In this document: piece by piece, positions 24,878 through 33,165 of the stretch
Position numbering within the stretch: the first letter of the stretch is position 1
Layout of the letters: each line of letters opens with the position of its first letter
From: CAYOBW01 sp964402115
GTDB lineage: Bacteria > Verrucomicrobiota > Kiritimatiellia > UBA8416 > CAYOBW01
Direction: 5' to 3'
DNA length: 46,988 nucleotides
NCBI GenBank assembly: GCA_964402115.1
Contig: CAYOBW010000020.1
Location: 1-46,988 of the forward strand
Position numbers and translations under genes: made by a program
The notes under the pieces: generated by a model
Database searches by the model: none
The model's input: only the letters and a program-made list of their open reading frames with translations
What the model was told of the DNA's origin: nothing

Positions 24878-27040
24878 GTGAGAAGTCCTCAAGTCCATCT
24901 GCTGACGCTGATTCTGACTCTGGGTGCGGTGACCGGTCAGGCGGAGCCGACCGCATTGGATCTCCAGCAGCGCGGGTTCTTTCACGGCCGCGAGTACTTC
25001 ATGGTGCGGAGCGGGCGGCTGCAGTGGCTGATCCAAGCCGACCGGGCCGATCTCGGTCCGGCTGTGACCGGCTACCTGCTCGACGCGACCTACACCGCCC
25101 AGAACGGCAAGGCTCAGGCCTACAACTTCAGCGCGACCAATGGCGTACGCTCCACCGCGCTTGCCGTTGTGTCGCAGAAGAGCAAGTACGCCTTCACCGC
25201 GTTCGGCGAACAGACGCGCGTGCGCTGGGCTGACGACGACGGTCTGCCGTCCGTCGAGGCGACCTGGTGGGCCGACGGCGTGCGCGTGACCGAGCGGTTT
25301 GCCGGCCTTGCCGACAACAACACGATCCGCCGCACGATTTCGCTGACCGGCGCCAACCTGCATGGCGAGGAGTCGTACATGCTCCGGCTACATCTGCCCG
25401 CCGGGAACGCCGCCGTCACCAATCGGGCCCTCTTCGTCACGCATTGCGCCTGTCCGCAGGCGTTGGTCGTGACCGGTGTTGAGCCGGTCAAGATGGACGC
25501 CGTGGCAGGCATTGTCGAGATCGGGCCGGTCACGCTGTCGCCGGACCAGACCGTGACCATCGAGACCTTCCTGCTGGCCCAGATCCCGGCCAACACCCAG
25601 TCCGCCGCGGACTTCAGGAGGCAGATCGCCCGCGTGGCCGGCGATGCCGCCGCGCTGGTCGCGGCTACCCGCGCCCGCTGGGCCAAGGTCTCGCGCGTCG
25701 AGACCGACGACGCACTGGTACGCGAGGTGTTCAACATCGCGCGCTCGGTGTTGCCGGGCATCGTGGCGGACACGGGGACCGTGCGTGTCGGGCCGTTTCA
25801 GTACGCCGCGGAATGGGTCCGCGACGAGTCGCAGTTCTCCCTCGGCTTGACCGCCGCCGGCCACTTCGAACTGGCACGCGCCGTCCTGGAGCATTGCATC
25901 CGCGACCTGGTCACGGCTGAAGGCAAGACGATGATCGGCGGCGGGTTCGACGATCCCGACTGCGAGCAGTTCGACCAGGGCGGGGAACTGCTTCTTGCCC
26001 TGCGCTGGTATACCGACTTCAGCGGCGACGACAGCCTGGTCAAAACGTACCGGGCCAAGTTGATCGCCATCGCCGAGCGCCCGTTGAAACCGGGTTTCCG
26101 GGACGCGACGGGCCTGGTGCACAACCGGCGCGAGTTCTGGGAGCAGACCATGAGCGACGCCTACGAACTCGCCTACAACACCTATGTCGTGGTCGGCCTG
26201 CGCGAAGCCGCCGCGCTCGCGCCGCAGCTTGGAGCGCAGGATCGTAAGGAGGGTTGGCTGAAGGAAGCCGCCGCGATCCAGCAAGCGTTGCTGAAGACGC
26301 TCGTGCAGGGCGGCGCCCTGATCAAGCGTCGCAACGTCACCGGCGAGGTAGCCGAGCGCCTGGTCCAGGAGGCGGGCGCGCCCGACACGCCCTGTCGCAG
26401 CGCGCAGCATCACCGGATCAACCCCGACGCCACGCTGGCCTTGCCGATCGCGCTGGGACTCGTCGAGCCGCTCTCCGCGCTCGCGACAAACACGCTCAAC
26501 CAGGTTGAGAAACTGCGCGGCCAGCGCTGGTGGGGTGGGGGCTACGGCCGGTACGACGCAAGTTGCGAAATCAACATGCCGGGACCGTGGGGCATTGCCG
26601 GTGCGCTCGTGTTGCGCGGCCAACACGCGGGCGGCATGCTCGACCGCAGCCGCAGCACCCTGGAGTGGTTCCGCAACGTCCAAGGCGGCAATGGCGGTCT
26701 CTACTACGAAGAGATACCGCTGCTTGCCGGGAGCCAGCAGAACTGGCTCGGCCTTGTCACCTGGCCGACCGGCGAACTCCCGTACTTCATCGCTCGGCAC
26801 TACCTCGGCATCGGGTTCGAGTCCGGCCGGCTGACGCTGCGGCCGCAGTTGTATCCCGGCAGTCCACCCGTGAACGCCGACTTGCGCTATCGGCAGGGTC
26901 GGCTGCGGATCGAGGTCGCCGGCAGCGGGCGCGTCCGCTCCGCAACGGTCAACGGGAAGGCCGTGGAGGTGCGAACTGACGGGAGTGTGGTCCTGCCCGA
27001 GGGAATGGAATCGGGGGTCGTCGCGCTGAAGACGCAATGA
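24878..27040 (+). CDS. Secreted GH15-like/six-hairpin glycosidase
   Basis: GTG 24878 starts a 720-residue protein, 22 bases after the previous stop, with signal segment 'LLTLILTLGAVTGQA'. The N-terminal 270 residues form a beta-sandwich. The alpha/alpha barrel follows, with 'YAAEWVRDESQFSLGL' near residue 310, a WxRD-type motif seen in GH15/GH65-like barrels, then 'FDDPDCEQFDQGGELLLAL', 'EFWEQTMSDAYELAYNTY' and 'GGNGGLYYEEIPL'. A C-terminal beta-domain ends the chain. General acid/base residues are probably among the Glu/Asp of these loops. The substrate is unknown. It is the third large secreted enzyme of this cluster. Confidence 0.8.
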   Translation: MRSPQVHLLTLILTLGAVTGQAEPTALDLQQRGFFHGREYFMVRSGRLQWLIQADRADLGPAVTGYLLDATYTAQNGKAQAYNFSATNGVRSTALAVVSQKSKYAFTAFGEQTRVRWADDDGLPSVEATWWADGVRVTERFAGLADNNTIRRTISLTGANLHGEESYMLRLHLPAGNAAVTNRALFVTHCACPQALVVTGVEPVKMDAVAGIVEIGPVTLSPDQTVTIETFLLAQIPANTQSAADFRRQIARVAGDAAALVAATRARWAKVSRVETDDALVREVFNIARSVLPGIVADTGTVRVGPFQYAAEWVRDESQFSLGLTAAGHFELARAVLEHCIRDLVTAEGKTMIGGGFDDPDCEQFDQGGELLLALRWYTDFSGDDSLVKTYRAKLIAIAERPLKPGFRDATGLVHNRREFWEQTMSDAYELAYNTYVVVGLREAAALAPQLGAQDRKEGWLKEAAAIQQALLKTLVQGGALIKRRNVTGEVAERLVQEAGAPDTPCRSAQHHRINPDATLALPIALGLVEPLSALATNTLNQVEKLRGQRWWGGGYGRYDASCEINMPGPWGIAGALVLRGQHAGGMLDRSRSTLEWFRNVQGGNGGLYYEEIPLLAGSQQNWLGLVTWPTGELPYFIARHYLGIGFESGRLTLRPQLYPGSPPVNADLRYRQGRLRIEVAGSGRVRSATVNGKAVEVRTDGSVVLPEGMESGVVALKTQ

Positions 27041-27192
27041 GCAGGACCGCACTGCAACAGGCGCGCGGCGGCGAGGAACGCCGAGACGGCGAAGGGGATT
27101 TTGGGGGCACGATTCCCTGTCGTAACCCATGCACGATTGTGGTAATCATGCGTCTTTTCGATGCACCCCGACCGCCAACAGGGGGAACGAGT

Positions 27193-27620
27193 ATGATGAC
27201 ACCCCGCTATTTCCTTTTCACCGCGTGGGTCGGCGTGGACGACGAGATGAAGGGCTACACCGACAGCTCAGTCGTCTTCCAGGTCTTCGGCGATGGCCGG
27301 AAGCTGTTCGACAGCGGCGTGTTGCGGTTGCACGATCCTGCCAGAAACGTGAACGTGGATGTGGCGACCGTGGATGAGCTCAAGCTTGTTGTCACGGACG
27401 CCGGCGACGGGGTCAGTTGCGACCACGCCGACTGGGGGGAGCCGGTGTTGTCGGGGGCGTCCGTGCGGACCGCCCTGCCGCCGCAGTACCGAGTCGAAGC
27501 GCCCGGTCGGCAGCGACTACGTCGCGCTGCCGCTCGCGACGCTGCTGAACCCGACGAGCGACTCCGGAATCAGTCGCATGGGGCGGTGTCGGGGACCGTT
27601 CTGAACGCTTGGGAGACAAG
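27193..27620 (+). pseudogene. Internally deleted NPCBM-protein gene
   Basis: This is a decayed paralogue of the gene at 33166. After a retained ribosome site (AGGGGGAA) and 'MMTPR', the frame jumps straight to 'FTAWVGVDDEMKGYTDS', which in the full gene follows 220 bases later. The NPCBM core is then nearly identical up to 'PPQYRVEAP'. There, about 470 bases are missing and the frame changes: 'VGSDYVALPLATLLNP' continues in another frame and matches 'VGDDYIALPLFTVLTP' of the intact gene. Two internal deletions and a frameshift make a functional product unlikely, although an open frame runs on to 27750. Confidence 0.8.
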
Positions 27621-28040
27621 CGCGATCGAGAATCTCCGTGCTGTAGCGTGTCGTTCAGCCGTCCTGCCTCTACATAAAGGAAGGATCAACCTGTATCTGC
27701 GGGACTGCGCGCATTCCGGCAAGAAACTCGCCCTGAAATGGGCATCATAAGACCGCGGAACAGCGGAGCGGGGATTGAGGCTGGCCGGACCCGGGGGATG
27801 TTCGAGGCCACACGCTCCGCTCCTGGCAGCGTCAGCGCCGGTCGGATACCGGCGCCACAGGGGAGCGGGCGGATGCTGCCGTGTGGCGCCGTTACCCGTC
27901 GAAACAGGAGCTTGACGAAGCGCCATGACAATGCCGACCCCGGCTGCGGGCGCCACACTCGAGCGTTGCGCGTTCGTTTGGCCTTGAGACTCCAGCCCTG
28001 AAGCTCTACTTTCCGCCTTGAGAGCAGGGGGGTGAACAGA
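27621..28040. other. Intergenic stretch with no recognised gene
   Basis: About 420 bases separate the degraded NPCBM gene from the next enzyme. A short open stretch (27660-27750) ending 'LYLRDCAHSGKKLALKW' might be a remnant of the C-terminus of the same paralogue, which cannot be tested because the intact copy is cut by a gap. Nothing else was recognised apart from the ribosome site of the following gene. Confidence 0.5.
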
Positions 28041-29927
28041 ATGGTCGCGCTAGTAGGGATTTGGCTGGCCGCATCGGCGGGCCACGCCGTTGATCTTCGA
28101 GAAAGCCTCCGGCCCTCGCCGATTCGGTCGCTCGACATCGGGCATGTTTCCATTGTGGGAACTGCTGCGGTCACAAACGGAGCGTCGATCCGTGTGCGGG
28201 TGACGACATCGATCGGGGAGGCCTTTGAGACAGGCGCTGCGGCGGAAAACGGGCGCTTCGTCTGCAACTTCCCCCAGGACTTCGCCGGAGCTCCGGCCTT
28301 GACCCCCATGTTGCTCTATGTGGACGCGACAGATGCCGCGGAGTTCGGCGGAACGAACGCGCTTGCGCATCAGAGCGAGGTCGTTTTGGTGATCGCCGGC
28401 AGAGGCCATGCGTCGTGGCCGGATTTGCCGCTGACCTTCACGGATGACTTCCTCGATCCGCTCGGCCGGAAGGATCAAGAGGCGGCGCAATGGACGCGGC
28501 AGCGGACGCTGGTCAACCTGTTCATGCGCAGTCGCGGCGCGCAGCTCATGCGGATCGGCCGCGCCGATTTCGATTTGGCGGTGCCCGACGATTTCGCGTG
28601 GTTCAAACTGAACGCGACGCTCTACGACTTCGACCATCGCGACCGGGACTGGTCAACGCCCCTGGGCAACCGCGCGGCGCGCGGCTTCTGGCAGGCGGTG
28701 TGGAACACATGGTTCAACGCAACCAACGATCAGCCGTGGGACGGGAATCCAGCAAATCGCACGCAGAGCAACTTCAGGCCGTACACGTTTGCCAACGACG
28801 CCGCAGATCTGCTGGTGCTGTATCGTTTGCGCCCCCGCACTTCCCGCCCGGACGCTGATAATCGCACCGCGCTGGCGAATGACATCACGGCCAACCTTCT
28901 CGCAATGCAGCATCGGAGTGCGGAGAACTTTGCGCTCAGGGAATCTTCCGGCCGGCAACAGCACTATACCGCCGGCGCGTTTCGCTATGGGATGTTTGAA
29001 ACCGGCGAGTGGCTGACCGAGGGCACCGGTTGGTTCGCGAATCCAGCCTTCCTCGATTTCGCGTTTGGAGGAGTGTTCAACGGTCGCTGCATCTGGGCGC
29101 TCGGAGAGACACTGAAGGCGGACCCGAACGGCCGTTGGGCCGCGCCGATCCGGGCTGCAGTCCCGCATACGCTCAAGTTCTGCCTCCGGGACGGTCTCGC
29201 GTATGGATACACACGCCGCACCCGATCGGGTCTGGCGTACTGGGGCTATCCGGGCGAACACGGGTATCTGCTGATGGGCATGCTCGCGGCGGCGGAGGTC
29301 GCACCAGCGCTGCCGGTGCGGCTCGCCGACGACGAAGTGGCGAGTCCGCTAGGCGAGATATGTGTGTCTGCCCTCGACGCGTTGGCCGAAAGCGTACAGG
29401 CCGACGGGTCGTGGAGCGTGTATCCGAACGCCGACGCGGTGAACATCGCCGCCTTGTCCTTGGGCGCTTTACAGTTTCGCGCCCACCCACGCGCGGCCTG
29501 CTGGAGTGCGGTAGCCGTGCGTGCAACAGACCTGTGGATGAGCCTGATGCCCCTCGCCTCCGAACGCACCGCGCCCACACTGCACTTCGGCATGCGCAAG
29601 GACGGCGGCACCACGTTCTACCTGGCCGCGACGGACCGCCATCCGCACATCTCCCTCTATGTGGGCGGGCACTGGATTCATGCGCTCGCGCTTTTGCACC
29701 GGGTCACCGGGGAGCCCCGTTATCGGGAGCGGGCTGAAGCTCTGCTCGGCTATTATTGCGGGGACAACCCGGTGCACGCGCGGCTGCTCAATGAACTCGG
29801 CGCAGTCAACAATCGCGTTACAGACAGCGACAATGACGGCGTCGAGGACCAACTTGGCTGGGATGCCTATCCCGAGTCGACCGCATTTGTGCAGATCGGA
29901 CTGCTACACCTCCTGCCGCCACGATAA
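28041..29927 (+). CDS. Secreted alpha/alpha-barrel protein, probable glycosidase or lyase
   Basis: ATG 28041 lies 5 bases after GGGGGGTGA, which favours it over the GTG at 28032. The protein (628 residues) opens with a signal peptide ('MVALVGIWLAASAGHA'). An Ig-like N-terminal domain spans about residues 20-120, followed by helical pairs of an alpha/alpha barrel: 'FRYGMFETGEWLTEGTGW', 'AYGYTRRTRSGLAYWGYPGE' and 'RKDGGTTFYLAATDRHPH'. The C-terminal 'DSDNDGVEDQLGWDAYPES' contains a TSP3-like calcium loop. The Tyr/His/Arg-rich loops suggest a lyase or hydrolase, but no family could be named. It is separated from its neighbours by the degraded NPCBM gene upstream and the toxin-antitoxin locus downstream. 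Confidence 0.72.
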   Translation: MVALVGIWLAASAGHAVDLRESLRPSPIRSLDIGHVSIVGTAAVTNGASIRVRVTTSIGEAFETGAAAENGRFVCNFPQDFAGAPALTPMLLYVDATDAAEFGGTNALAHQSEVVLVIAGRGHASWPDLPLTFTDDFLDPLGRKDQEAAQWTRQRTLVNLFMRSRGAQLMRIGRADFDLAVPDDFAWFKLNATLYDFDHRDRDWSTPLGNRAARGFWQAVWNTWFNATNDQPWDGNPANRTQSNFRPYTFANDAADLLVLYRLRPRTSRPDADNRTALANDITANLLAMQHRSAENFALRESSGRQQHYTAGAFRYGMFETGEWLTEGTGWFANPAFLDFAFGGVFNGRCIWALGETLKADPNGRWAAPIRAAVPHTLKFCLRDGLAYGYTRRTRSGLAYWGYPGEHGYLLMGMLAAAEVAPALPVRLADDEVASPLGEICVSALDALAESVQADGSWSVYPNADAVNIAALSLGALQFRAHPRAACWSAVAVRATDLWMSLMPLASERTAPTLHFGMRKDGGTTFYLAATDRHPHISLYVGGHWIHALALLHRVTGEPRYRERAEALLGYYCGDNPVHARLLNELGAVNNRVTDSDNDGVEDQLGWDAYPESTAFVQIGLLHLLPPR

Positions 29928-29958
29928 CGTGCATGATTATCTGCGAAGAGGGATGACG

Positions 29959-30240
29959 ATGAGTGCAAACGTACTGACGGTAACGGAGGCCACGCGGCAT
30001 TTCTTGGAGTACATCAGCCGTGTGGCGTATCGGCACGAGACGTTCGTGCTGCACAAGGGCAGTAAGCCGGTGGCGGAACTCCGTCCGCTCCCCAGGGGCC
30101 GGTGCCTGGGCGACTTGCCGTCGATTCTCCGCTCTGTGCCTCACTTGGCCGAAGCCGACGCCGACACGTTTGCCGAGGATGTGGACGCCGCCCGCAAAGC
30201 GGTTGCTGACGAGAAGGTTAGGGATCCATGGGCATCCTGA
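29959..30240 (+). CDS. Phd/VapB-type antitoxin, orphaned from its toxin
   Basis: A 93-residue protein (ATG 29959 with GAAGAGGG about 6 bases upstream; ATG 29953 is an alternative). The N-terminus 'VLTVTEATRHFLEYISRV' and 'VLHKGSKPVAELRPL' form a Phd/YefM DNA-binding fold. The C-terminal half, ending 'VRDPWAS', matches antitoxins that normally pair with a PIN-domain (VapC) toxin. No PIN toxin follows. Instead its stop codon lies inside the start of a 46-aa antitoxin fragment. It may still act as an operon repressor for the downstream toxin. Confidence 0.82.
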   Translation: MSANVLTVTEATRHFLEYISRVAYRHETFVLHKGSKPVAELRPLPRGRCLGDLPSILRSVPHLAEADADTFAEDVDAARKAVADEKVRDPWAS

Positions 30241-30368
30241 TCGCCGAGGACGACTGGCGTGCCGTGCAGGAAACCCTGTACCTGGCCGCCATTCCCGGCA
30301 TGCGGGAATCCATCCTGAAGGGGCTGAAGACTCCGGTCGACAAGTGCACCAAAGAACTTGACTGGTGA
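30228..30368 (+). CDS. Truncated YefM-type antitoxin (toxin-binding half only, 46 aa)
   Basis: ATG 30228 overlaps the end of the upstream antitoxin by 13 bases. The product starts 'MGILIAEDDWRAVQETLYL' and ends 'TPVDKCTKELDW'. From 'LIAEDDW' onward this is the C-terminal half of a YefM-type antitoxin, the part that wraps and neutralises a YoeB-type toxin; the DNA-binding half is missing. 'MGILI' resembles the start of VapC toxins ('MGILIDTS'), so the gene looks like a recombination product between a vapBC and a yefM-yoeB locus at the shared 'LI'. Its TGA overlaps the GTG start of the toxin. Confidence 0.78.
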   Translation: MGILIAEDDWRAVQETLYLAAIPGMRESILKGLKTPVDKCTKELDW

Positions 30369-30628
30369 ACGGGACACTGGTCTATACGGCGCAGGCCGAG
30401 CGCGACGCGAAGAAACTCATGCGTGCGGGGTTGAAGCCCCAAGCACAGAAGCTTTTGAGTCTCCTCGCCGACAATCCCTGCCAAACCCCACCGCCCTACG
30501 AGAGACTCGTCGGAGACATTGCCGGGGCATGCTCCCGCCGGATCAACATCCAGCACCGACTCGTGTACCAGGTCCTGCATGACATCAAGACCGTAAAGGT
30601 CATCTGCTTGTGGACCCATTACGAATAG
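30365..30628 (+). CDS. Txe/YoeB family toxin
   Basis: An 87-residue RelE-superfamily mRNA interferase-like toxin. The GTG start at 30365 overlaps the antitoxin fragment stop (GTGA). It shows 'AERDAKKLMRAGLKPQAQK' in helix 1, 'PPYERLVGDIAGACSRRI' across the strand region and the terminal 'INIQHRLVYQV...CLWTHYE' with the conserved C-terminal His-Tyr of YoeB. YoeB cleaves mRNA at the ribosomal A site. The length is normal and all signature residues look present, so it is probably active and held in check by the 46-aa fragment, the upstream Phd protein or both. Confidence 0.88.
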   Translation: MNGTLVYTAQAERDAKKLMRAGLKPQAQKLLSLLADNPCQTPPPYERLVGDIAGACSRRINIQHRLVYQVLHDIKTVKVICLWTHYE

Positions 30629-30739
30629 GACGGTGAGTCGCGGATGGCGCATAGGTGCTCACTCCTTGCCGCGGCCGGGCTTCGCGCCCTGCCTCTGCAT
30701 AGAGGAAACCGTGAGCGTTTCCCTTATCCCGAGAAACGT

Positions 30740-30759
30740 GCAGATAGTTGCAGATAGTT
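30740..30759. repeat. Perfect tandem decamer
   Basis: GCAGATAGTT occurs twice in direct tandem (30740-30749 and 30750-30759), about 92 bases before the start of the next secreted gene. A 6-bp hairpin (GGAAAC...GTTTCC) lies about 30 bases upstream. It may be a regulator site or replication slippage; nothing decides between them. Confidence 0.4.
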
Positions 30760-30850
30760 TGCCTGGAACTCATTGGCATGGTATGCACCAGGGGGCCGGT
30801 GCTGCGTCCACAGGTGTGCGGGGTGGGGCTGCCGGTCAAGGAGAGTGAAC

Positions 30851-33151
30851 ATGCTGAAAGCTGTCTGCCTGTCCGCGGGTGTTCTGCTGTTTGCAGGTGT
30901 GCTGCCGGCGCGGTCGGGCGACGCCCCGTCGCTGGCCGGGCTCGGCGGCACGCTGCGGCCGGTCGTGCAGTATTTCCAGGGTGACCGCGTGGTGCGCGAG
31001 GTTCCGTTCGACCTGTGCGACGGGGCCCGTGTGACGGAGACCAACGGCGCGGAGTGGGCGCTCGCGCTCGAGATGGGGCCGGTGGGCGGACAGCCGGACG
31101 CGCGCGACTACCGCTTCACCTGGACCCTGGCGCGGGGCGAGGTCAAGGCGGCGGCCGTGGGCGTCGCGTTCGACTTCAAGCCGTGGTCTCCCACGAACTT
31201 CGTCTTCGTGCCGGCCGCCGTGTACGACGGCAACCGGTTCGACGTCAAACCGATCGGCTATCCGCCCTACTGGTACAGCACAAACCAGTGGCGGCTGGAC
31301 ATGCCGACGACGATCGTGGATTGTCCGACGCTGGGCCGGGGTCCGGGACCGGGCCGCATGGATTTCGACACGGGCAACGCCAGCACGCCGCTGATGGCCT
31401 TTCAGGATCCGGTTCGGAAGCTCGGTTGGATGGTGCAAACCACCCAGGGCAGCCGCTTCGGGAATCATGGCCTCTGCATCGAGGAGGGGGCCGGGCGCGC
31501 GACGGCGCGGTTCGCCATCACCGCTCCGGCCGTGCGGGCAGCGCGGGCGGCGATGACCCGGCTGGTACGGCCGTCGGGCGACCGTCCGGCCGACTGGAAA
31601 ACCGGCGACACGCTTACCATCGCGTGCCGGGTTTACGTCTTTCCCTCCCGCGCGCGCGGCGACCTGCTGCGGCGCTTCGCGGAGGTCCGCAAGGATCTCA
31701 ACCCGGCGGTGCGGAGCGAGTCGCTGCCGTTCGGCGAGGCGCGGAAGCTGCTGACGGCATTGTACCGCGATCACCGCTGGGACGAACGCATCGGCATGTT
31801 CTGGCTGACCGATCCCGCCGCGGCGAACACCGGCTGGAACTTCATCTGGCAGCTCGGCTGGTGCGGCGGCGGGCAGGTCACGTTGCCCCTGCTCATGTGC
31901 GGCGACGCCGTCATCCGGCAGCGCGCCCTGCGCAACCTGGATGTCATTTTCGCAAAATCCCAGGCCGCGTCCGGCTTCTTCAACACCATCGGCAACGGCG
32001 AGGCGTTCGCCAGTTTCGGGTTCTCGCAGAACTTCAAGCACCACGAGAGCCTGATCCGATCGCAGGGCGACTGGCTCTACATGGCGCAGCGTCAGTTCCG
32101 CCAGATCGAGTCCGGCGGCGGCACGGTGCCCGCCCCCTGGCGCGACGGACTCCGGAAGCTGGCGGATGCCTTCGTGAGGCTGTGGGACAAGCGGGGCCAG
32201 TTCGGCCAGTTCGTGAACGTGGAGACCGGTGACCTGTGCATCGGCGGCTCGACCTGCGGGGGGATCGCGCCCGGCGGCCTGGCGCTGGCCGCGCGGACCT
32301 ACGCGACGCCCCGCTACCTGGCGGTTGCCGAGGCGGCGGCCCGCCAGTACCACCGCGACTGGGTGCGGCGGGGCTACACCACCGGCGGTCCCGGCGAGAT
32401 TCTCTCCGCGCCGGATGCGGAATCGGCCTTCGGCCTCTTCGAGTCCTTCATGGCGCTCTACGAAGTGACCGGGGCGACGGAATGGCTGGGCTACGCCGGG
32501 GAGCTGCTGCCGATCTGTGCCAGTTGGACGGTGTCGTACGACTACCGGTTTCCGGCCGATTCGCCGATGGGGCGCATCCAGGCGCAGGCGTGCGGCGCGG
32601 TCTGGGCCAGCGTCCAGAACATGCACGCCGCGCCGGGGATCTGCACCTGGTCGGGCGACAGCCTGCTGAAGTACTACCGCGCAACCGGCGACCGGCTGGC
32701 GCTCGACCTGCTCACCGACATCGCCCACGGCATCACCCAGTACATCAGCCGCGCAGACCGCCCGATCGGCAACCTGCCGCCCGGCGGCGTGTGCGAGCGG
32801 GTCAACCTGAGCGACTGGGAGGGGCGGCAGCACGTGGGCGGGAACATCTTCGCTTCGTGTTCCTGGTGCGAGACGGCGGCCCTGCTCACGGTGACGCAAC
32901 TCCCCGGCCTCTACGTGCAGCCCGACACCGGCGTGTACGCGGCGTTCGACAGCATCCGGGTGGAACGCGTCAGCCACGCCCGCGGCGTGCTCAAGCTGCG
33001 GCTCGCCAATCCGGCGGCGTGCGGCGTGGATGTCGCGGTGCGGGTGGAGTCGTCCGCCGCCGCCCGCCAGCCGGCGGAGAGCCTCGTCGGACCGGGGGTG
33101 CGGACGATCCGCCTCGACGCCGGCGCCGTCACCGAAGTTGCGTTTCCTTAA
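30851..33151 (+). CDS. Secreted alpha/alpha-barrel glycosidase-like protein
   Basis: ATG 30851 has AAGGAG 7 bases upstream and a signal peptide ('AVCLSAGVLLFAGVLPARSG'). The 766-residue protein has a beta-sandwich N-terminal domain (to about 290), then helical pairs: 'NFIWQLGWCGGGQVTLPLL' near residue 335, 'GGSTCGGIAPGGLALAART', 'SAFGLFESFMALYEVTGAT', and 'CEERVNLSDWEG'-like 'CERVNLSDWEGRQHVGG'. A beta-domain ends the chain. The overall plan resembles GH127/GH105-like six-hairpin barrels, but I cannot assign a family. The next gene starts 14 bases after its stop, so the two form an operon. Confidence 0.75.
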   Translation: MLKAVCLSAGVLLFAGVLPARSGDAPSLAGLGGTLRPVVQYFQGDRVVREVPFDLCDGARVTETNGAEWALALEMGPVGGQPDARDYRFTWTLARGEVKAAAVGVAFDFKPWSPTNFVFVPAAVYDGNRFDVKPIGYPPYWYSTNQWRLDMPTTIVDCPTLGRGPGPGRMDFDTGNASTPLMAFQDPVRKLGWMVQTTQGSRFGNHGLCIEEGAGRATARFAITAPAVRAARAAMTRLVRPSGDRPADWKTGDTLTIACRVYVFPSRARGDLLRRFAEVRKDLNPAVRSESLPFGEARKLLTALYRDHRWDERIGMFWLTDPAAANTGWNFIWQLGWCGGGQVTLPLLMCGDAVIRQRALRNLDVIFAKSQAASGFFNTIGNGEAFASFGFSQNFKHHESLIRSQGDWLYMAQRQFRQIESGGGTVPAPWRDGLRKLADAFVRLWDKRGQFGQFVNVETGDLCIGGSTCGGIAPGGLALAARTYATPRYLAVAEAAARQYHRDWVRRGYTTGGPGEILSAPDAESAFGLFESFMALYEVTGATEWLGYAGELLPICASWTVSYDYRFPADSPMGRIQAQACGAVWASVQNMHAAPGICTWSGDSLLKYYRATGDRLALDLLTDIAHGITQYISRADRPIGNLPPGGVCERVNLSDWEGRQHVGGNIFASCSWCETAALLTVTQLPGLYVQPDTGVYAAFDSIRVERVSHARGVLKLRLANPAACGVDVAVRVESSAAARQPAESLVGPGVRTIRLDAGAVTEVAFP

Positions 33152-33165
33152 GGAGAACCTGCGCC

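Noticed and set aside
27751..28031. Possible RNA gene in the stretch before the enzyme at 28041
   Set aside because: No cloverleaf, conserved motif or convincing long stem could be recognised by eye.
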